Below are positions 49,588-61,508 of a stretch of DNA of 64,000 nucleotides, piece by piece; positions within the stretch are counted from its first letter, which is position 1, and each line of letters opens with the position of its first letter. The stretch is from Alitta virens (lineage: Eukaryota > Annelida > Polychaeta > Phyllodocida > Nereididae). Both the position numbers and the translations under genes were made by a program. The DNA is taken from assembly GCA_932294295.1 (NCBI GenBank), contig OW028578.1:41432537-41496536 (forward strand). Reading direction: 5' to 3'. The notes beneath the pieces were generated by a model. The model had not been told where the DNA came from. It ran no database searches and saw only the letters and a program-made list of their open reading frames with translations.

Positions 49588-50112
49588 ACTTCATTTTCCA
49601 AATATTTCTTATTTGAACACTGTTGGGTAAAACCAACATAAAAACATTTTACAAATCTGCTGTAACAAAACTTTAAACTGTACAAAGAATATGATACATT
49701 TAAAACAGTACTTACTACACACAACTGTGTACAATATACATGGTTTTTTTTTTCTTCTTAATTTTTTTTAAATATATCTCCAATAATATGGTGAACTTTC
49801 CATACAACAGTGTCTATATTTGAGGATATTTTTGGGATATAATTACAATTCGTTCATATGTAATTTCCTTTTCACTGCATACACCCATTATTTAGTTAAT
49901 GAGCTTTCGCGTTTTGTTAAATGTTTTTAGGACAACGTATTTCAAAACGCACAAATGTCAGTTGAACAGAAATATATATAACTTTTTTGATGTATGGTAA
50001 CTTGGTAAAGAATGAGAGAAAATATGTTGTACATGTCAGGTATGGCGAACACATACACATATGCTTGCTAACTGACTGGCTGACTGACTGACTGGCTAGC
50101 TGGTCCAAAATT

Positions 50113-50570
50113 GGATTAGTTTGTATGGCAAACTACCAGAGGCAGATGTAATGATGAGATTATGCTTGGAGTCCACACCATGGGACTAGTCGTCTACTTT
50201 GCTCAGTTAGATAGATAGATAGATAGATCTAGGTAGATAGATAGAGAGATAGAGAGATCTAGGAAGATAGATAGATAGATAGATTGATGGATAGATAGTT
50301 AGATAGTTAGATAGATTGATGGATAGATAGTTAGATAGTTAGATAGTTAGATAGATAGATATAGATAGTTAGATAGATAGATAGCTAGACAGCTAGACAG
50401 CTAGATAGATAGATAGATAGATAGACAGCTAGATAGATAGATAGATAGATAGATAGCTAGATAGCTAGATAGTTGGCTAGGTATCTAGATAGATAGCTAG
50501 ATAGATAGATAGAGATACTATTAGATAGATAGCTAGATTTAGATAGACATACAGATAGATAGAAAGAGAC
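50113..50570 (-). mobile_element. SINE tail followed by long GATA/GCTA array
   Basis: CCAGAGGCAGATGTAATGAT and CTTGGAGTCCACACCATGG (minus-strand SINE) are at 50113-50188. GATA with AGTT and AGCT variants follows at about 50209-50560. Confidence 0.8.
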
Positions 50571-50689
50571 TTACAAAAACCCCATGGTCACAGCCAACCA
50601 TAGTTATTACACACATGAATGCCAAATGACCATTAAAATAGACTCCATTGTGTGGGGCTTATGAATGTGCATCCCTGGCCGTTATGTAA

Positions 50690-50805
50690 CATGTCCTTCG
50701 TGGACGCTGCATATAACGCCCTGACGTTGCACGTGTGACGTTCTAGGCCCTTTGAAGACGTTTCTGAAGACGCTACGTAAACCAGCTGACGCTCTTTTGA
50801 TCTTT
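50690..50805. promoter_or_regulatory. CpG-rich GACG-word patch
   Basis: GGACGCTGC, CCTGACGTTGCACGTGTGAC, GAAGACGTTTC, AAGACGCTACG and CTGACGCTC lie within about 115 bp. A candidate short exon follows at 51024. Confidence 0.35.
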
Positions 50806-51023
50806 TAAACCAACATTTCTCACTTGAGTGCAGATTTCAGTAACAGTGGATTGATCAACTTCGGATAAGTGATTATGAACCGATGTCAGAATGGAAAATT
50901 CTTGATTTTAGTGAATTTCGTGAGGTTTTATTGCCATATTGGGATTTATGAAGGATTTGTGTCCATCATTTTGGATGTATGTGAATATCATATTTGATAA
51001 TTGTGGCGTTGTTGAACTGAACA

Positions 51024-51079
51024 ATGCTTCAATCGTCATGGCTACAAGTGTTGAACGAGAAATTCTCGCGATCCTCAGG
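51024..51079 (+). CDS. weak candidate first exon with GC donor (phase 2)
   Basis: ATG at 51024 (A at -3) opens MLQSSWLQVLNEKFSRSS plus GG, then CAGG|GCAAGT. GC-AG introns exist but need strong donors, and this one only partly matches. The overlapping frame from 51038 (MATSVEREILAILR) would end in phase 0. Confidence 0.18.
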
Positions 51080-51257
51080 GCAAGTATTTTGTTAATTTAA
51101 ACGTTTTTACTTTAAGAGAAAAACAACCTAAAATCTAGTTTGTTATAGTTATTTAGACATGCAGTTTAATTTGTCACACTTTGGGAAACCTTGGTGAAAT
51201 TAGAGCAGTCTCTCTCTGGTGATACAGATAAGTCAGAAATTGATGCATGGCCATTGA

Positions 51258-51410
51258 CTAAGTCAGTCAGTCAGTCAATCTGTCAGTCAGTCAGACAATC
51301 TCTCAGTCTGTCAGTCAGCTAGTCAGTCAGACAGTCAGTCAGTCAGCTAGTCAGTCAGTCAGTCAGCTAGTCAGTCAGTCAGTCAATCAGTCCGTCAGTC
51401 AATCAGCCAA
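51258..51410. repeat. (CAGT)n microsatellite
   Basis: CAGT units with CTAGT and CAAT variants. Confidence 0.95.
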
Positions 51411-51849
51411 GAATCACTTTACTAAATTGAATATCTCCAGGAATTCATTGTATCAATAATATGAAATCTCATAACTTTGCTTAAATAAATTCTTAATAAA
51501 AGAGAGAAATGACAAACTTAACTTAATTCTTAATTGATTTTGAAGAATACACCTTATAGGATAGAATTAGTAATTCAAGTTTCTCTGTTATCACGTAAAA
51601 TTCAACATTAGATTTAGCACTATACGATTTTATTTTATTTTCAAAGCCCCCCCCCCCCCTTCCTAGGTTAGATTCAGTGGTTACGCTACTGTCATGAAGA
51701 TAGACCTCATCAAATGACTCATGAATGCATTTACATGTAATCAAGCTCAAAATAGAAAAGCTTTGCATTTTGATTTTGTTATTCTCAATTCTCACTACAA
51801 TTCACTCACAGCATCTTGGTAAGGTGGAAATTGAATTGTTGCTCATTTA

Positions 51850-52149
51850 CTGTCTATCTTTATGTCTATCTTTCTCTCGTTCTATCTATCTGTCTATATG
51901 TCTATCTGTCTATCTTATGTCTATCTATCTCTATCTGTCAATCTGTCTATCTTTCTCTCGTTCTATCTATCTCTATCTGTCTATCTGTCTATCTATCTAT
52001 CTATCTATCTATCTCTAATCTCTATCTGTCTATCCATCTCTAATCTCTATCTGTCTATCTGTGTATCTTTCTACCTATCTACCTATCTACTTATCTACCT
52101 ATCTACCTATCTACCTATCTACCTATCTACCTATCTACCTAACTATCTA
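51850..52149. repeat. CTAT/CTGT then CTAC microsatellite
   Basis: CTAT/CTGT units with two copies of a TTTCTCTCGTTCTATC interruption (near 51869 and 51952), then ATCTACCT units directly abutting the CTCTC array. Confidence 0.95.
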
Positions 52150-52400
52150 CCTCTCCTCTCCTCTCCTCTCCTCTCCTCTCCTCTCCTCTCCTCTCCTCTC
52201 CTCTCCTCTCCTCTCCTCTCCTCTCCTCTCCTCTCCTCTCCTCTCCTCTCCTCTCCTCTCCTCTCCTCTCCTCTCCTCTCCTCTCCTCTCCTCTCCTCTC
52301 CTCTCCTCTCCTCTCCTCTCCTCTCCTCTCCTCTCCTCTCCTCTCCTCTCCTCTCCTCTCCTCTCCTCTCCTCTCCTCTCCTCTCCTCTCCTCTCCTCTC
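52150..52400. repeat. perfect (CTCTC)50 array
   Basis: About 50 uninterrupted copies of a 5-bp pyrimidine unit on the plus strand, and GAGAG on the minus strand. It is a homopurine-homopyrimidine mirror repeat and can in principle form triplex (H-) DNA. Frames reading SSPLL or GEERR are artefacts. Confidence 0.99.
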
Positions 52401-52469
52401 AACCATTCATTTCTGTGCATTCATGGCATGTCACAATTCAGTCTTGTCGTGTGATATTATGACACTACA

Positions 52470-52535
52470 TGACGTCACGTCTGGGGTTACGTCATGGGCG
52501 TTCGTGACGTTCTATCACGTTGTCTCGGAGAACAG
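52470..52535. promoter_or_regulatory. CRE/CpG patch next to the CTCTC array
   Basis: TGACGTCACG at 52470, TTACGTCA at 52488, GTGACGTT at 52503 and TCACGTTG follow each other. Nearby short ORF-donor pairs end in phases 0 and 1, so I do not call them first exons of this gene. Confidence 0.3.
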
Positions 52536-53523
52536 TTATGTAAGGCTATTCGCGTGAATAACATGTGAAATATCTTCGCATTCACATGATATATTCATGT
52601 ATGCATTCTATGAATTCTTATTGTCATCACAATGCCACCATTTCCATGAGTTATAATGATGAAGCTGAGCTGTTTGTAAGTCTTGCAAAAAATGTATTTT
52701 TATTGTTTATATTATATGTATATATATATATGTATCATATATATACAATAAAAATATATTTAGTATAGATATGCAAAATATATGTTTTGGTAAGATTACC
52801 TGGATATAGATAGATAGATACATTTTATTTGACCATACGGAGTCAGTTTTGACCCATTCGTCATAAACGAGGTACATAGAATGCACAATACATTGTTAAT
52901 ACAGACATAAAAATACATATATTGAATATACTAACTAAATACTAACTAAATACTACTTCCGGAACTACTGATCCAAATATTATATATCTCATTTTCTATA
53001 CTATACTGTACTATAGCATCAAAGTGAACACATCTCATAATACTGAATATCATAATACTGAAAAATTTAAATAAAATGATAATATATGAAATAAATCACA
53101 ATCTCATAGTAGCTTTTATATTGCCTAGCATCAGGTTTACTGCACCATCCAAAATATATCTATGAATGACTGGTTACATAAATTTTGTGTATATATCTTT
53201 GTTTATTTAATTATTAAACTTAAACTCTTAAAAATATCATAAAATGATATATTTAGTGAAAAAGCCAAATTTTCACTAAAGTCCATGAAATATATTGCGT
53301 TTTGTGTTGCAAATGTATGTACTTAATGTTGGACTTATGCCATTTTGTATTAATATTTGATTTCATGATTTAAAAAATAATAAAATAACTGAAATATTTC
53401 CATTGTCTAAAACATATATCTCATTGTGTTGCGGATGGATTGATTTACAGAGATTAATTGAACCTTAATTAATTGTATTTTCTAAATGAATTCAATAATT
53501 AATTTCATCATTTTCTCTTTCAG

Positions 53524-53556
53524 ATGCGACGTTCCCCTGACGCTGCGCAGTTACAG
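53524..53556 (+). CDS. 33-nt microexon completing the LIM zinc-finger cysteine
   Basis: Flanked by a strong acceptor (ATTTTCTCTTTCAG|A) and a strong donor (ACAG|GTGAGT). Read in phase 2 after 25805-26258 it gives R-CDVPLTLRSY plus AG. The order H-x2-C-x2-C-x2-C is then perfect, with the first residue after the split Arg being the required Cys. The Leu-x-Leu-x-x-Tyr pattern after it is usual in LIM domains of the EPLIN/MICAL/Xin group. The exon keeps phase 2. The last two ligands (C-x2-C/H/D, about 17 residues on) must lie in a further exon. I find no convincing one before 64000. Confidence 0.88.
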
Positions 53557-53902
53557 GTGAGTTCAATTTATTTAAATTAATGCATCCTGGTTACTTAATT
53601 CAAGAATTGGTCATTTGCCCACAACGCTGTCTCAAGTGTGAATATTGATTGATTTAGTTCCAGAGGTCGAGATTTATTCATTAAGTGTATTTTTAGCTTA
53701 TACTTTTTAACATCAGCATCAGCCAATCAGATTTGGTTGTTTTTCTGGTGGGGACCTATTTAAGTAACTAGTATCAATACTTATATTTGTGCAAGTGCAT
53801 TTAGTACATATCATATAGTCTCCTCACAGCGGTGGTTTCCTGGTGTAAAAACAGGTATTGTCACAGTGGTCGAATGTCCCTTTGACTACAATCCCATGCT
53901 CA

Positions 53903-54450
53903 GATAGATAGTAAGAAAGATAGAAAGATAGATCAATAGATAGATGGATAGATAGATGGATAAACGGATGGATAAACAGACAGACGGATAGATAGACGGA
54001 TAGATAGATAGATGGATAGATAGATAGATATATAGATGGACGGATAGACAGACGGATAGATAGACGGATAGATAGATAGATGGATAGATAGATAGATATA
54101 TAGATGGACGGATAGACAGACAGATAGATAGACGGATAGATGGATAGATGGATAGATAGATAGATATATAGATGGACGGATAGACAGATAGATAGACGGA
54201 TAGATAGTCTGATAGTCAGATAGACAGATAGATAGACGGATAGATAGACAGATAGATGGATAGATAGATAGGCAGATGGCTAGATAATTATTATGTTTTG
54301 ATATTAAAAGATAGAAAGCAAGAGCAAGAAAGAATGAAGGAAAGATAGAAAGAGAAATAAAGGAAGGAAGAAAGAAAGAGTAAGAAAGAGAAAGAAAGAG
54401 AAAGAAAGAGAAAGAAAGAAAGAGAAAGAAAGAGAAAGAAAGAGAATCAA
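53903..54450. repeat. GATA/GACG array followed by AAAG purine tract
   Basis: GATA with GGAC, GGAT and AGAC variants to about 54292. A block of about 110 bp (GATATATAGATGGACGGATA context) is repeated three times. Then about 145 bp of GAAA/GAAAGAAA purine sequence. Confidence 0.95.
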
Positions 54451-54904
54451 GAAAGAGTCTCATAATGTACGCCCGGTATTTACATAGATGGCATTCGGCC
54501 ATATCAGCATTGCCCCTGCATAATCGTGTTTACAAGCGTGATGCCATGAATGACATTACTTCCCCAACCTTCCGCTAGGTGGACCCCTAAATTTCCGGGG
54601 GTAATGGAGAGCTTCCGGTCACGTGGTCTTATTTACATGGGTCACTAGGCGGTAGATGGCGCTTGGGTATTTAGCGAAAATAGAAGGCAATCGTGCTTGA
54701 AGTTCTGAGAAAAAAAAAAGGTTCAATTAATAAAGAATTTTTAGAATATTGTGCTACAGTTATAGAAATGTACGTGGGTGGAAAAGAAAACATATTTAAA
54801 ATAAAGTCATCTTATAAATGGAAAATAATTAAATAGGGTTATGTATAGAATGTATGACACAATAGTACTAGTAGCCTAATTCATTAATTACTGATAAAGT
54901 TAAT

Positions 54905-55005
54905 CCAGGACGCCGCGTGCGACGTTGTGACGTTATCGATCGACGTTCTGCGGAACGTCATGACGCTGGAGACGCTCCCCAGTACGCTGTGCTCTACGTC
55001 ACGCA
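54905..55005. promoter_or_regulatory. CpG-rich GACG-word patch
   Basis: Dense GACGCC, GACGTT, AACGTCATGACGCTGGAGAC and TACGTCACGC words, with a CAGCCAATGAG (CCAAT-box-like) just after. A 22-bp stretch beginning at 54954 recurs exactly at 61510. Confidence 0.35.
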
Positions 55006-55294
55006 TGCCCAGAAGCCAAAACAATCAGCCAATGAGAGATGGGCTTACAAATGACAATAGTAGGCATACAACGGACAATGCTCGTGTATAAGAAAACACT
55101 GGATAGGATGGGTTAAATCATGTTTAATAGATGCATGTGGAATATTATTCTGGTGCCATTGAGTACATGGGATGCTCCGTGGAATTATTGATTTATTTTT
55201 GAGCACAGTCCTGCTGCAGTAGCATCTGTGATCTTTGGATTGTACCTAGCCGAAGCCATCCAAGGAATCTGCATGACACAATGGAATGATATAT

Positions 55295-55364
55295 GTTACC
55301 ATGGCAACCGTAAATCTCATATGATGTACTTGTTGCTAGGAGATACGATTCGTTGCCAAGGAAC
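55295..55364. promoter_or_regulatory. cluster of three RFX-like sites
   Basis: GTTACCATGGCAAC (55295-55308), GTTGCTAGGAGATAC (55332) and GTTGCCAAGGAAC (55352-55364) lie within 70 bp. The first is a perfect X-box and the others are partial. Confidence 0.4.
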
Positions 55365-57584
55365 ACTGCTGTTATCTTGAAAACATTCAATTTAGCCTCA
55401 CAGTGATTTCTGCTCAGTCTACAGCATTCGCATTAGACAGAATAGCACGGATTATGAGATATATACCGCACAAAGGAATTTTATGCTAATCTATGAGTAC
55501 TTAAATTCTTCAAAGGAATGGTCTTTAAGTAGTTGGCTTCCGTTTCCGGCATAAAAAGGTCAATGACAAACGAAAACAAATTTGATGATGAAATTCATCC
55601 ATTGTGTGATCACCATATATCTGAAATAATATCTGATGTATAAACATTTGGAGTCCACACTGATATCTATGTTTATTTAAATGACTATATAGTGTCTTGG
55701 CACTCACTGTGTGATCCATGCATCCAGGATTTAAAATACATGTTATTAAATTAGTAAAAAAGAAATTATATTGACATTTTAATATTGTCTCACCCAAGGA
55801 AGCCGTTTATATTTAAAATACATTTATGTTGGATTTTAGTCAATTATAAACAAGTTTCCAACTATACATTTATGATTATGCAAGGAAGACAAAATATGAA
55901 TGAAATGTGATAAATTATAACCAGGGGTTGAAAACATTTTTAGTCTTTATTATTACAATTCATGAAAGATAATTCTATATTTGATCATTAATATTGACTA
56001 AACTCTGACATCAAATTTCCTCTTGTAAAAACAAATTTGGATTAATTTTTACTTACTTAACATAATTTAATTCTATGATTGGTCCATTTTACGTGGAATT
56101 ACCTTGAAAATATTATGTAATATTTGCCTGATAATGTACTTTATAAATATAACATGACATCTATGGATATTATGGGTATAACATGCTCATTTTTTGCCAT
56201 GAATACATGGAAATGACATTATCATCATTTGCTGTCTGCACTAGTGTGTTTACAGTCCGCGAGGTGTCGTTAAGGTGATGAGTAGGCCCCCTGGTATTTA
56301 GCTCAGCAAGAGACCATGAAAAAATTCTAGATTGTTGATATGTTTGAGAGCTTGGGGTATTGCTCATATTATGTGCAGATTGCTGAGAAATATTGTCATC
56401 ATGAGGGAATTTCATGGAAATGATATATATACGAAACTTTGATGTCTTAACAGCATACTTAGGATTATAATTCTTATTATATAATTATTGTCAGTTTAAA
56501 TTCATTAATCTGTGGATTTATTGGATACTCATTAACATTAAGGGAATTGACTTTATCGAAAAAACATGATTCCTTATTAGATAGTCATTGATCAGATTTA
56601 TTATATTACAAGTACTCTCATTGGATGACAAAACATTGCGCTATTCATATTTAGATATTAATCATCAATTATTAATATACTTTTTCCTGCAATTCCGTGT
56701 TGTTTTATTGATGAAGGAAGCCTATAATATCTTGCAAACAGAATTCTTCAAACGAGGAAGAAACTGCGATAAAAATAGACTAATTTGGAAGGATTACACT
56801 TAAATTCATTTTAGCAAAACATTTTTCCCAGAGATACAATTCTCTGATATGGTTTGTTATGCTTAGCTGCCCCCAGATCGTGTTACTTTTGGCCTGAGAA
56901 GTTTAGAGAACTTTTAACCTATTCAAATAGGAATAAAATTAAAAATCATTCAAGGAAGAATATCGTCAGGAAAACATAATTATATGGGATTTTATCGTAC
57001 ATAAATTATACGTTATTTGTTATTAGTATAAACTTGAAGTACTGTTATATCAAAAAAGTTATTTGGGAGGGGGTGAAATCACTCAAGCGGAACGATCCTT
57101 ACAAGTTCAAGGAAAAGAGGGAAATCACGAAAAATGGTTGATCATGAGGGTATTTAGTAAAATCCCCGCCCAGGAAATTCGTGCTAATGCCCTACATTCA
57201 AACTACCTTCCTTGAACTTTAAATTGACCAGTTTAGTTCTGAAAGTTGCCATAGAAACAGGCTTCTAGAGTAGCCGATATATTTTGTGGTATCAACTGAT
57301 AACATCATTTGGCTAACACACCAGTGTTGGATTATGATAGCACACATTCTATTCTGAACATACGAACACTTTAGGACACTTGAAAACGTTCTGTGGATTT
57401 CTAACAATTGTTTAAAGCCAATTGTGACGTCATACTCTCCCTATTGTTGGATTAAGATATTTAAATTACCTATTTTCGTGCTTTGTGGACATTTGAAAAT
57501 TGAATTTTAATTATCAATTACATACCATAGGAATATTCACCATATATGGACATCTTACTTTTTGACGTTCTAACAATGGTATTG

Positions 57585-57732
57585 TGACGTCACTGACAGC
57601 GTATTACGTCACGAAAATGGCGCAAATTTCAGCGTCAAAGAGCGTAAACTTTGTAGAAGATGTTAAACTGAGAAATAAGCCCAAAAGATGGAAGTCTTTG
57701 CAGACTTTCAGGAAAAATGCTCCTAAAGTCAG
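57585..57732 (+). CDS. CRE and candidate alternative first exon (phase 2)
   Basis: TGACGTCA lies at 57585-57592. ATG at 57617 (A at -3, G at +4) starts the coding part, 57617-57732. It has 38 codons beginning MAQISASKSVNFVEDV, with a basic stretch NKPKRWKSL and ending NAPKV plus AG, at donor TCAG|GTAAAA, phase 2. The frame is closed by a TGA at 57563 upstream. Composition is coding-like. The other reading, an internal exon from an acceptor at 57632, needs incoming phase 1 and does not fit the microexon. A first exon is therefore preferred. Confidence 0.48.
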
Positions 57733-58044
57733 GTAAAAATAGATTCGAAATCTTTTCATGTTAATATAATATAATATATATATATATATATGTCGTTGGT
57801 CACACTTGAGTGCACTGGATCTGTTTTTGATGATACGGTTGGGTGATTTTGTAAAGTGAAATTGAGATTTATGATATTTTTAATAATTCATTGAGACAGT
57901 TTAGTTTTTTAAGTAAAATCCACATTTGTCAGACTTCCATATTAAACAAAAATGTAAATTCTCAACAGAAGATAAAATTCATGATGTAGTTTTAGTCTAC
58001 GTAATTTTTATTGCAATATTGCTGATAATCATAAACAGCAATCT

Positions 58045-58165
58045 CGCAATTAAGACCACCCTTTGCAATCACTGAAGTGGTCTTAATATCGAAGTGGTCA
58101 TAATATTGAAACCTTTTAATGACATTTTGTTACATTATAAAGTGGGCTTAATATAGTGGTGATTT
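58045..58165. repeat. 17-bp TIR-type units
   Basis: CAATCTCGCAATTAAGACCA followed by GAAGTGGTCTTAATATCGAA and decayed units: a short inverted pair of the TIR family. Confidence 0.6.
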
Positions 58166-58914
58166 CAATATTATTCTGAGATTCTTTCCTACTCTAACAT
58201 AGAAACTACTGCTAAGAAAGTTTAACATGGCACAATCCAATTAACTGATTTAATAAATACCAATTGACACTGCTGATAATCCTTAATTAATCAGGCTGTT
58301 TAGGTTCCCTAATTAAGTTGCAAATTCCAATTAGCGTGTCTGGTAAATTGACAGGTTTTCAACCCGAAATTACTCAAATATCATTCTAATTGATTATTTG
58401 CAATGCAATCATGACAAGTGCTTATTGTCCGATTTAATTAATTGTTCAACACTTCCTACTGTTTATTTCGAGTCATTTATTTGCTTGTGAGTTTGCAGTT
58501 GGAAAATTGTCGTTTAACTGGATTATAATTAGCTATTACGAAGTAGGTCAACTTAACTGTAACAGTGAAGGGGAATTTCTGTGCACTGTATTTTACTGGA
58601 TTGATATATAGCACTGACAGGTGCTGCCACCTCGTGTTTATGCTCACTGTACTCTTCATAGTTTGAGGAAGAAATATATGGCTGTGTGTCTTGGCACGTG
58701 CTCAAGTGTACTTAGAAATAAAGATAACGATCAAAGAAAATTTCCGAAGAAAGTAAACAATACCAGAAGTTCTTTTCTCAAGCACTAGAAAGAGAACTAC
58801 AATAAATATTTTATATATGTATAGTATTGTCAACAGGACCAAGTAGTTCCAAGAAATTTAGAGCTCTATCTTTGTTGACACTTGATGGATAACATCGTCT
58901 GCTGTTGAAGTTCG

Positions 58915-59113
58915 GGACGCTCGGGACGCTGTGTCAGGTATGCAAATGAGCGTCTTCTTTCAAGAGAATCCTATAAGACGCCGTGACGTCAGAACGTATG
59001 AGACGTAAAAACGTATAATAAGAAAATGTGAAATAAACTTAATTCAAAAGATCAACCATGGAGGGCGTATTTCATCTAGATTTGGAAGATGACAGTTATA
59101 ATATGGCACTGAG
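58915..59113 (+). CDS. CpG/CRE patch and candidate alternative first exon (phase 2)
   Basis: GGGACGCT twice, GACGCC and TGACGTCA (58984-58991) precede a TATAATA at 59014-59020. ATG at 59058 has a perfect ACCATGG context. The coding part 59058-59113 gives MEGVFHLDLEDDSYNMAL plus AG at CTGAG|GTATTT, phase 2. The donor is weak beyond GTA. The order CRE, TATA-like box, ATG, donor is promoter-like. Confidence 0.35.
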
Positions 59114-60614
59114 GTATTTTAAAGCCGATTTATGTTATTTAAGCAAATTATTACAGATCTATATTGAGACATTCTTTTTCTTGCAATTAGTGTCTTCAGA
59201 CTATTTTAGTTATGATCTGCAAACATGTAAAAGTAGAAACAGATCAAATACAGAGAAGTCATGTTTGACTAAATATTTTATAATAGTATCAATATAGATA
59301 CACAGAAATATTTTACCTTATATAATTTTACAAATTCATGTGGGTTATGATAAGATCAGCTAATAGGCCTATATGTATTTTTACATGTAAGTACATGTAA
59401 GTAATTATGTAATGATAGATATATATAAACAAACTTCAAACTATTTTTTATGTATCATTTGATTATTTTCTTAATTTGAGCAATTACCACATCAATCAAT
59501 TCTATTTACACTCTCATTTTACCTTAATTACTTCCATTAACACATTAAGCAAACTATTACATAACAAAGGGTTAGGTTGATAAGTTAGACAGACTTAGCC
59601 CCCATGGTTAGCTAAAATCTAATTACATTCAGTTCACGCAATGAACGTATTGTTCTGCGTTGTCAAGGGTGTGTTTAGAGTTATGCAAATGAGATATGCA
59701 AATGAGATATATACATATTTGGACAGTAATAACTTGGCAATAGGAAGAAAGATATATTTGGTGCAGAGGGATGTTAAATTGTTGGAATATACGAAATTCT
59801 AAAAATTTCCAGTCAGGATGGGTACTCCCGGATATTTTGTAAGTTTATTTCTATTTTGACAGGGAAGAAATGAATTTAATGAGAGATGTTAAACAATGTT
59901 TTTAGAGTTTCGAGGTCAGCAATATACTAACTAACACGGATAACTGTTAATAACAGGATCATTCAAAATTAATATCCATGTTTTATTTATTCTTAGGTAA
60001 TATTGTTGACAGAAAATATAAAACTTTCCAGTCACAGAACAACACAAAAATAAGAGAACATTAATTCAAAATTCTTAAATAGTGTCAAAGACATTTTGGG
60101 ATACCATTTCTGATAATTTTGTGCAGTTCCAAGTTCTATGCAGCTATTTAAACGTATAGTACTGCACATTTGTTAAAATTGTTACTCGGATAAATGTAAA
60201 ATATATCTTCCAATAAGACGAGAAATCTTAGCTGATATTTCTAACGCAGTAATGCAGTGTACCTATTTCAAAGTGTGACTTTATTATATTGATAGTAAAC
60301 GTGTTACTCAACATATAATTAGTAAATTAATAAGTTGATTTTGATATTACCACATAACATAAAATTTCACACACTGCATATACCCCAAGAGTATATCCTC
60401 TTTTTTTTCGATATTTTCTTAAGGGTGGGGGGTGGGGGCTTAGCCACTGACCCCCCGGGGGTGCTTAGTATTTCTGGTGTCTGCAGCTGCTCCCCCTAGG
60501 GCGAGAATGATGTAACAGTGATACGGACTAAAGATGTAATCTCTAACATCATCAGTTTCATACATGAAGCCTGCATCTTTACTTCTTTGTGTGTTATATG
60601 TTTTTATTTCAAAG

Positions 60615-60895
60615 ATAGATAGATATATAGGTATATTTATATAGATAGATAGATAGATAGATAGATAGACAGATAGGCAGATAGATAGATACACAGATAG
60701 GCAGATATATAGATAGATAGATAGATTGATAGATTATATGAGTACGCATTGATGTTACTGATCAACTGTGTACCTGACTGACTGACTGGCTGACTGGCTG
60801 ACTGACTGACTGGCTGGCTGACTGACTGACTGGCTGGCTGACTGACTGACTGGCTGGCTGACTGACTGACTGGCTGGCTGACTGACTGACTGACT
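60615..60895. repeat. GATA array and GACT/GGCT array
   Basis: GATA/GACA units at 60615-60735. Then GACT with regularly spaced GGCT units at 60772-60895, where a 32-bp higher-order unit (GGCTGGCT plus GACT repeats) recurs about four times. Confidence 0.95.
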
Positions 60896-61508
60896 GCATA
60901 GCTTTCTATTAGACTATTTTTCAACTGAGGGCTAGAGATGTATTTACATACCAAATTCATATTTACATAACTGATAACAAAGATTGATTATGATATATCG
61001 TGATTCTGAAATAATTTACTTCTCTTTCATATTTTAGGCGAATTATTAATGTATTTTTTTGCCATTTTATACTATTTAAGATAAGATGGTCGCTTCCAAG
61101 GCCAAAGAATCAAACAGCTGTTAATAAATCATTGTTTTTGAAATAGAAAGTTCATAATAGGAAATATTACAAATAACAATTTATCAATTAATATTTATCA
61201 GTGGACTTGACTTTTATGCCATTTAGGGTTGTTTATCTATTTGAATGAGATTTAACTTTTTTGTTATGCAATGTTCAGTTATATAATATGTACTTTAAAG
61301 TTTAATCTAACAAAGTATGCTTGGCTTAGTTTTAACTTCAGAATGTAGAAACACTGAAAATACATATAGACATTTCCCAGAATTTCCATTCTAACTTAGA
61401 ACTTAAAAAATATTAAACGAGTTATTTTCATCAGAAAGTCTGATTGTCTGCATATTAAAGATGTAATCGTGAAATTACTCTGGATATATGCAAATGCAGC
61501 GTTATATG

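Larger units (their letters stand above)
26259..53523 (+). other. 27.3-kb phase-2 intron
   Basis: Starts GTGAGT and ends ATTTTCTCTTTCAG. It divides the second zinc finger of the LIM domain within the Arg codon before its third cysteine. It contains many repeats and candidate alternative first exons, listed separately. Stretches where I see nothing definite include 26280-27050, 27530-28020, 32220-33500, 34610-35530, 35850-37890, 39300-40450, 40720-41900, 42250-43240, 43300-45100, 46110-47620 and 47810-49080. Confidence 0.85.

Noticed and set aside
52139..52462. Frames reading SSPLL or GEERR repeats
   Set aside because: Artefact of the perfect 5-bp CTCTC array.
52459..52675. ATG-to-donor frames at 52459 (GTAAGG) and 52646 (GTAAGT)
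   Set aside because: The donors are good but both end in phase 0, incompatible with the phase-2 intron. Similar mismatches are at 15596 and 47385 (phase 0) and 50024 (phase 1). They are kept here as counter-examples to the first-exon idea.
61039..61146. Possible exon finishing the LIM domain after 53556
   Set aside because: The acceptor is good (TTTCATATTTTAG) and a Cys falls 17 residues after the microexon Cys. But the final C-x2-C/H/D ligand is missing (CHFI) and the sequence is AT-rich, so it is probably chance.
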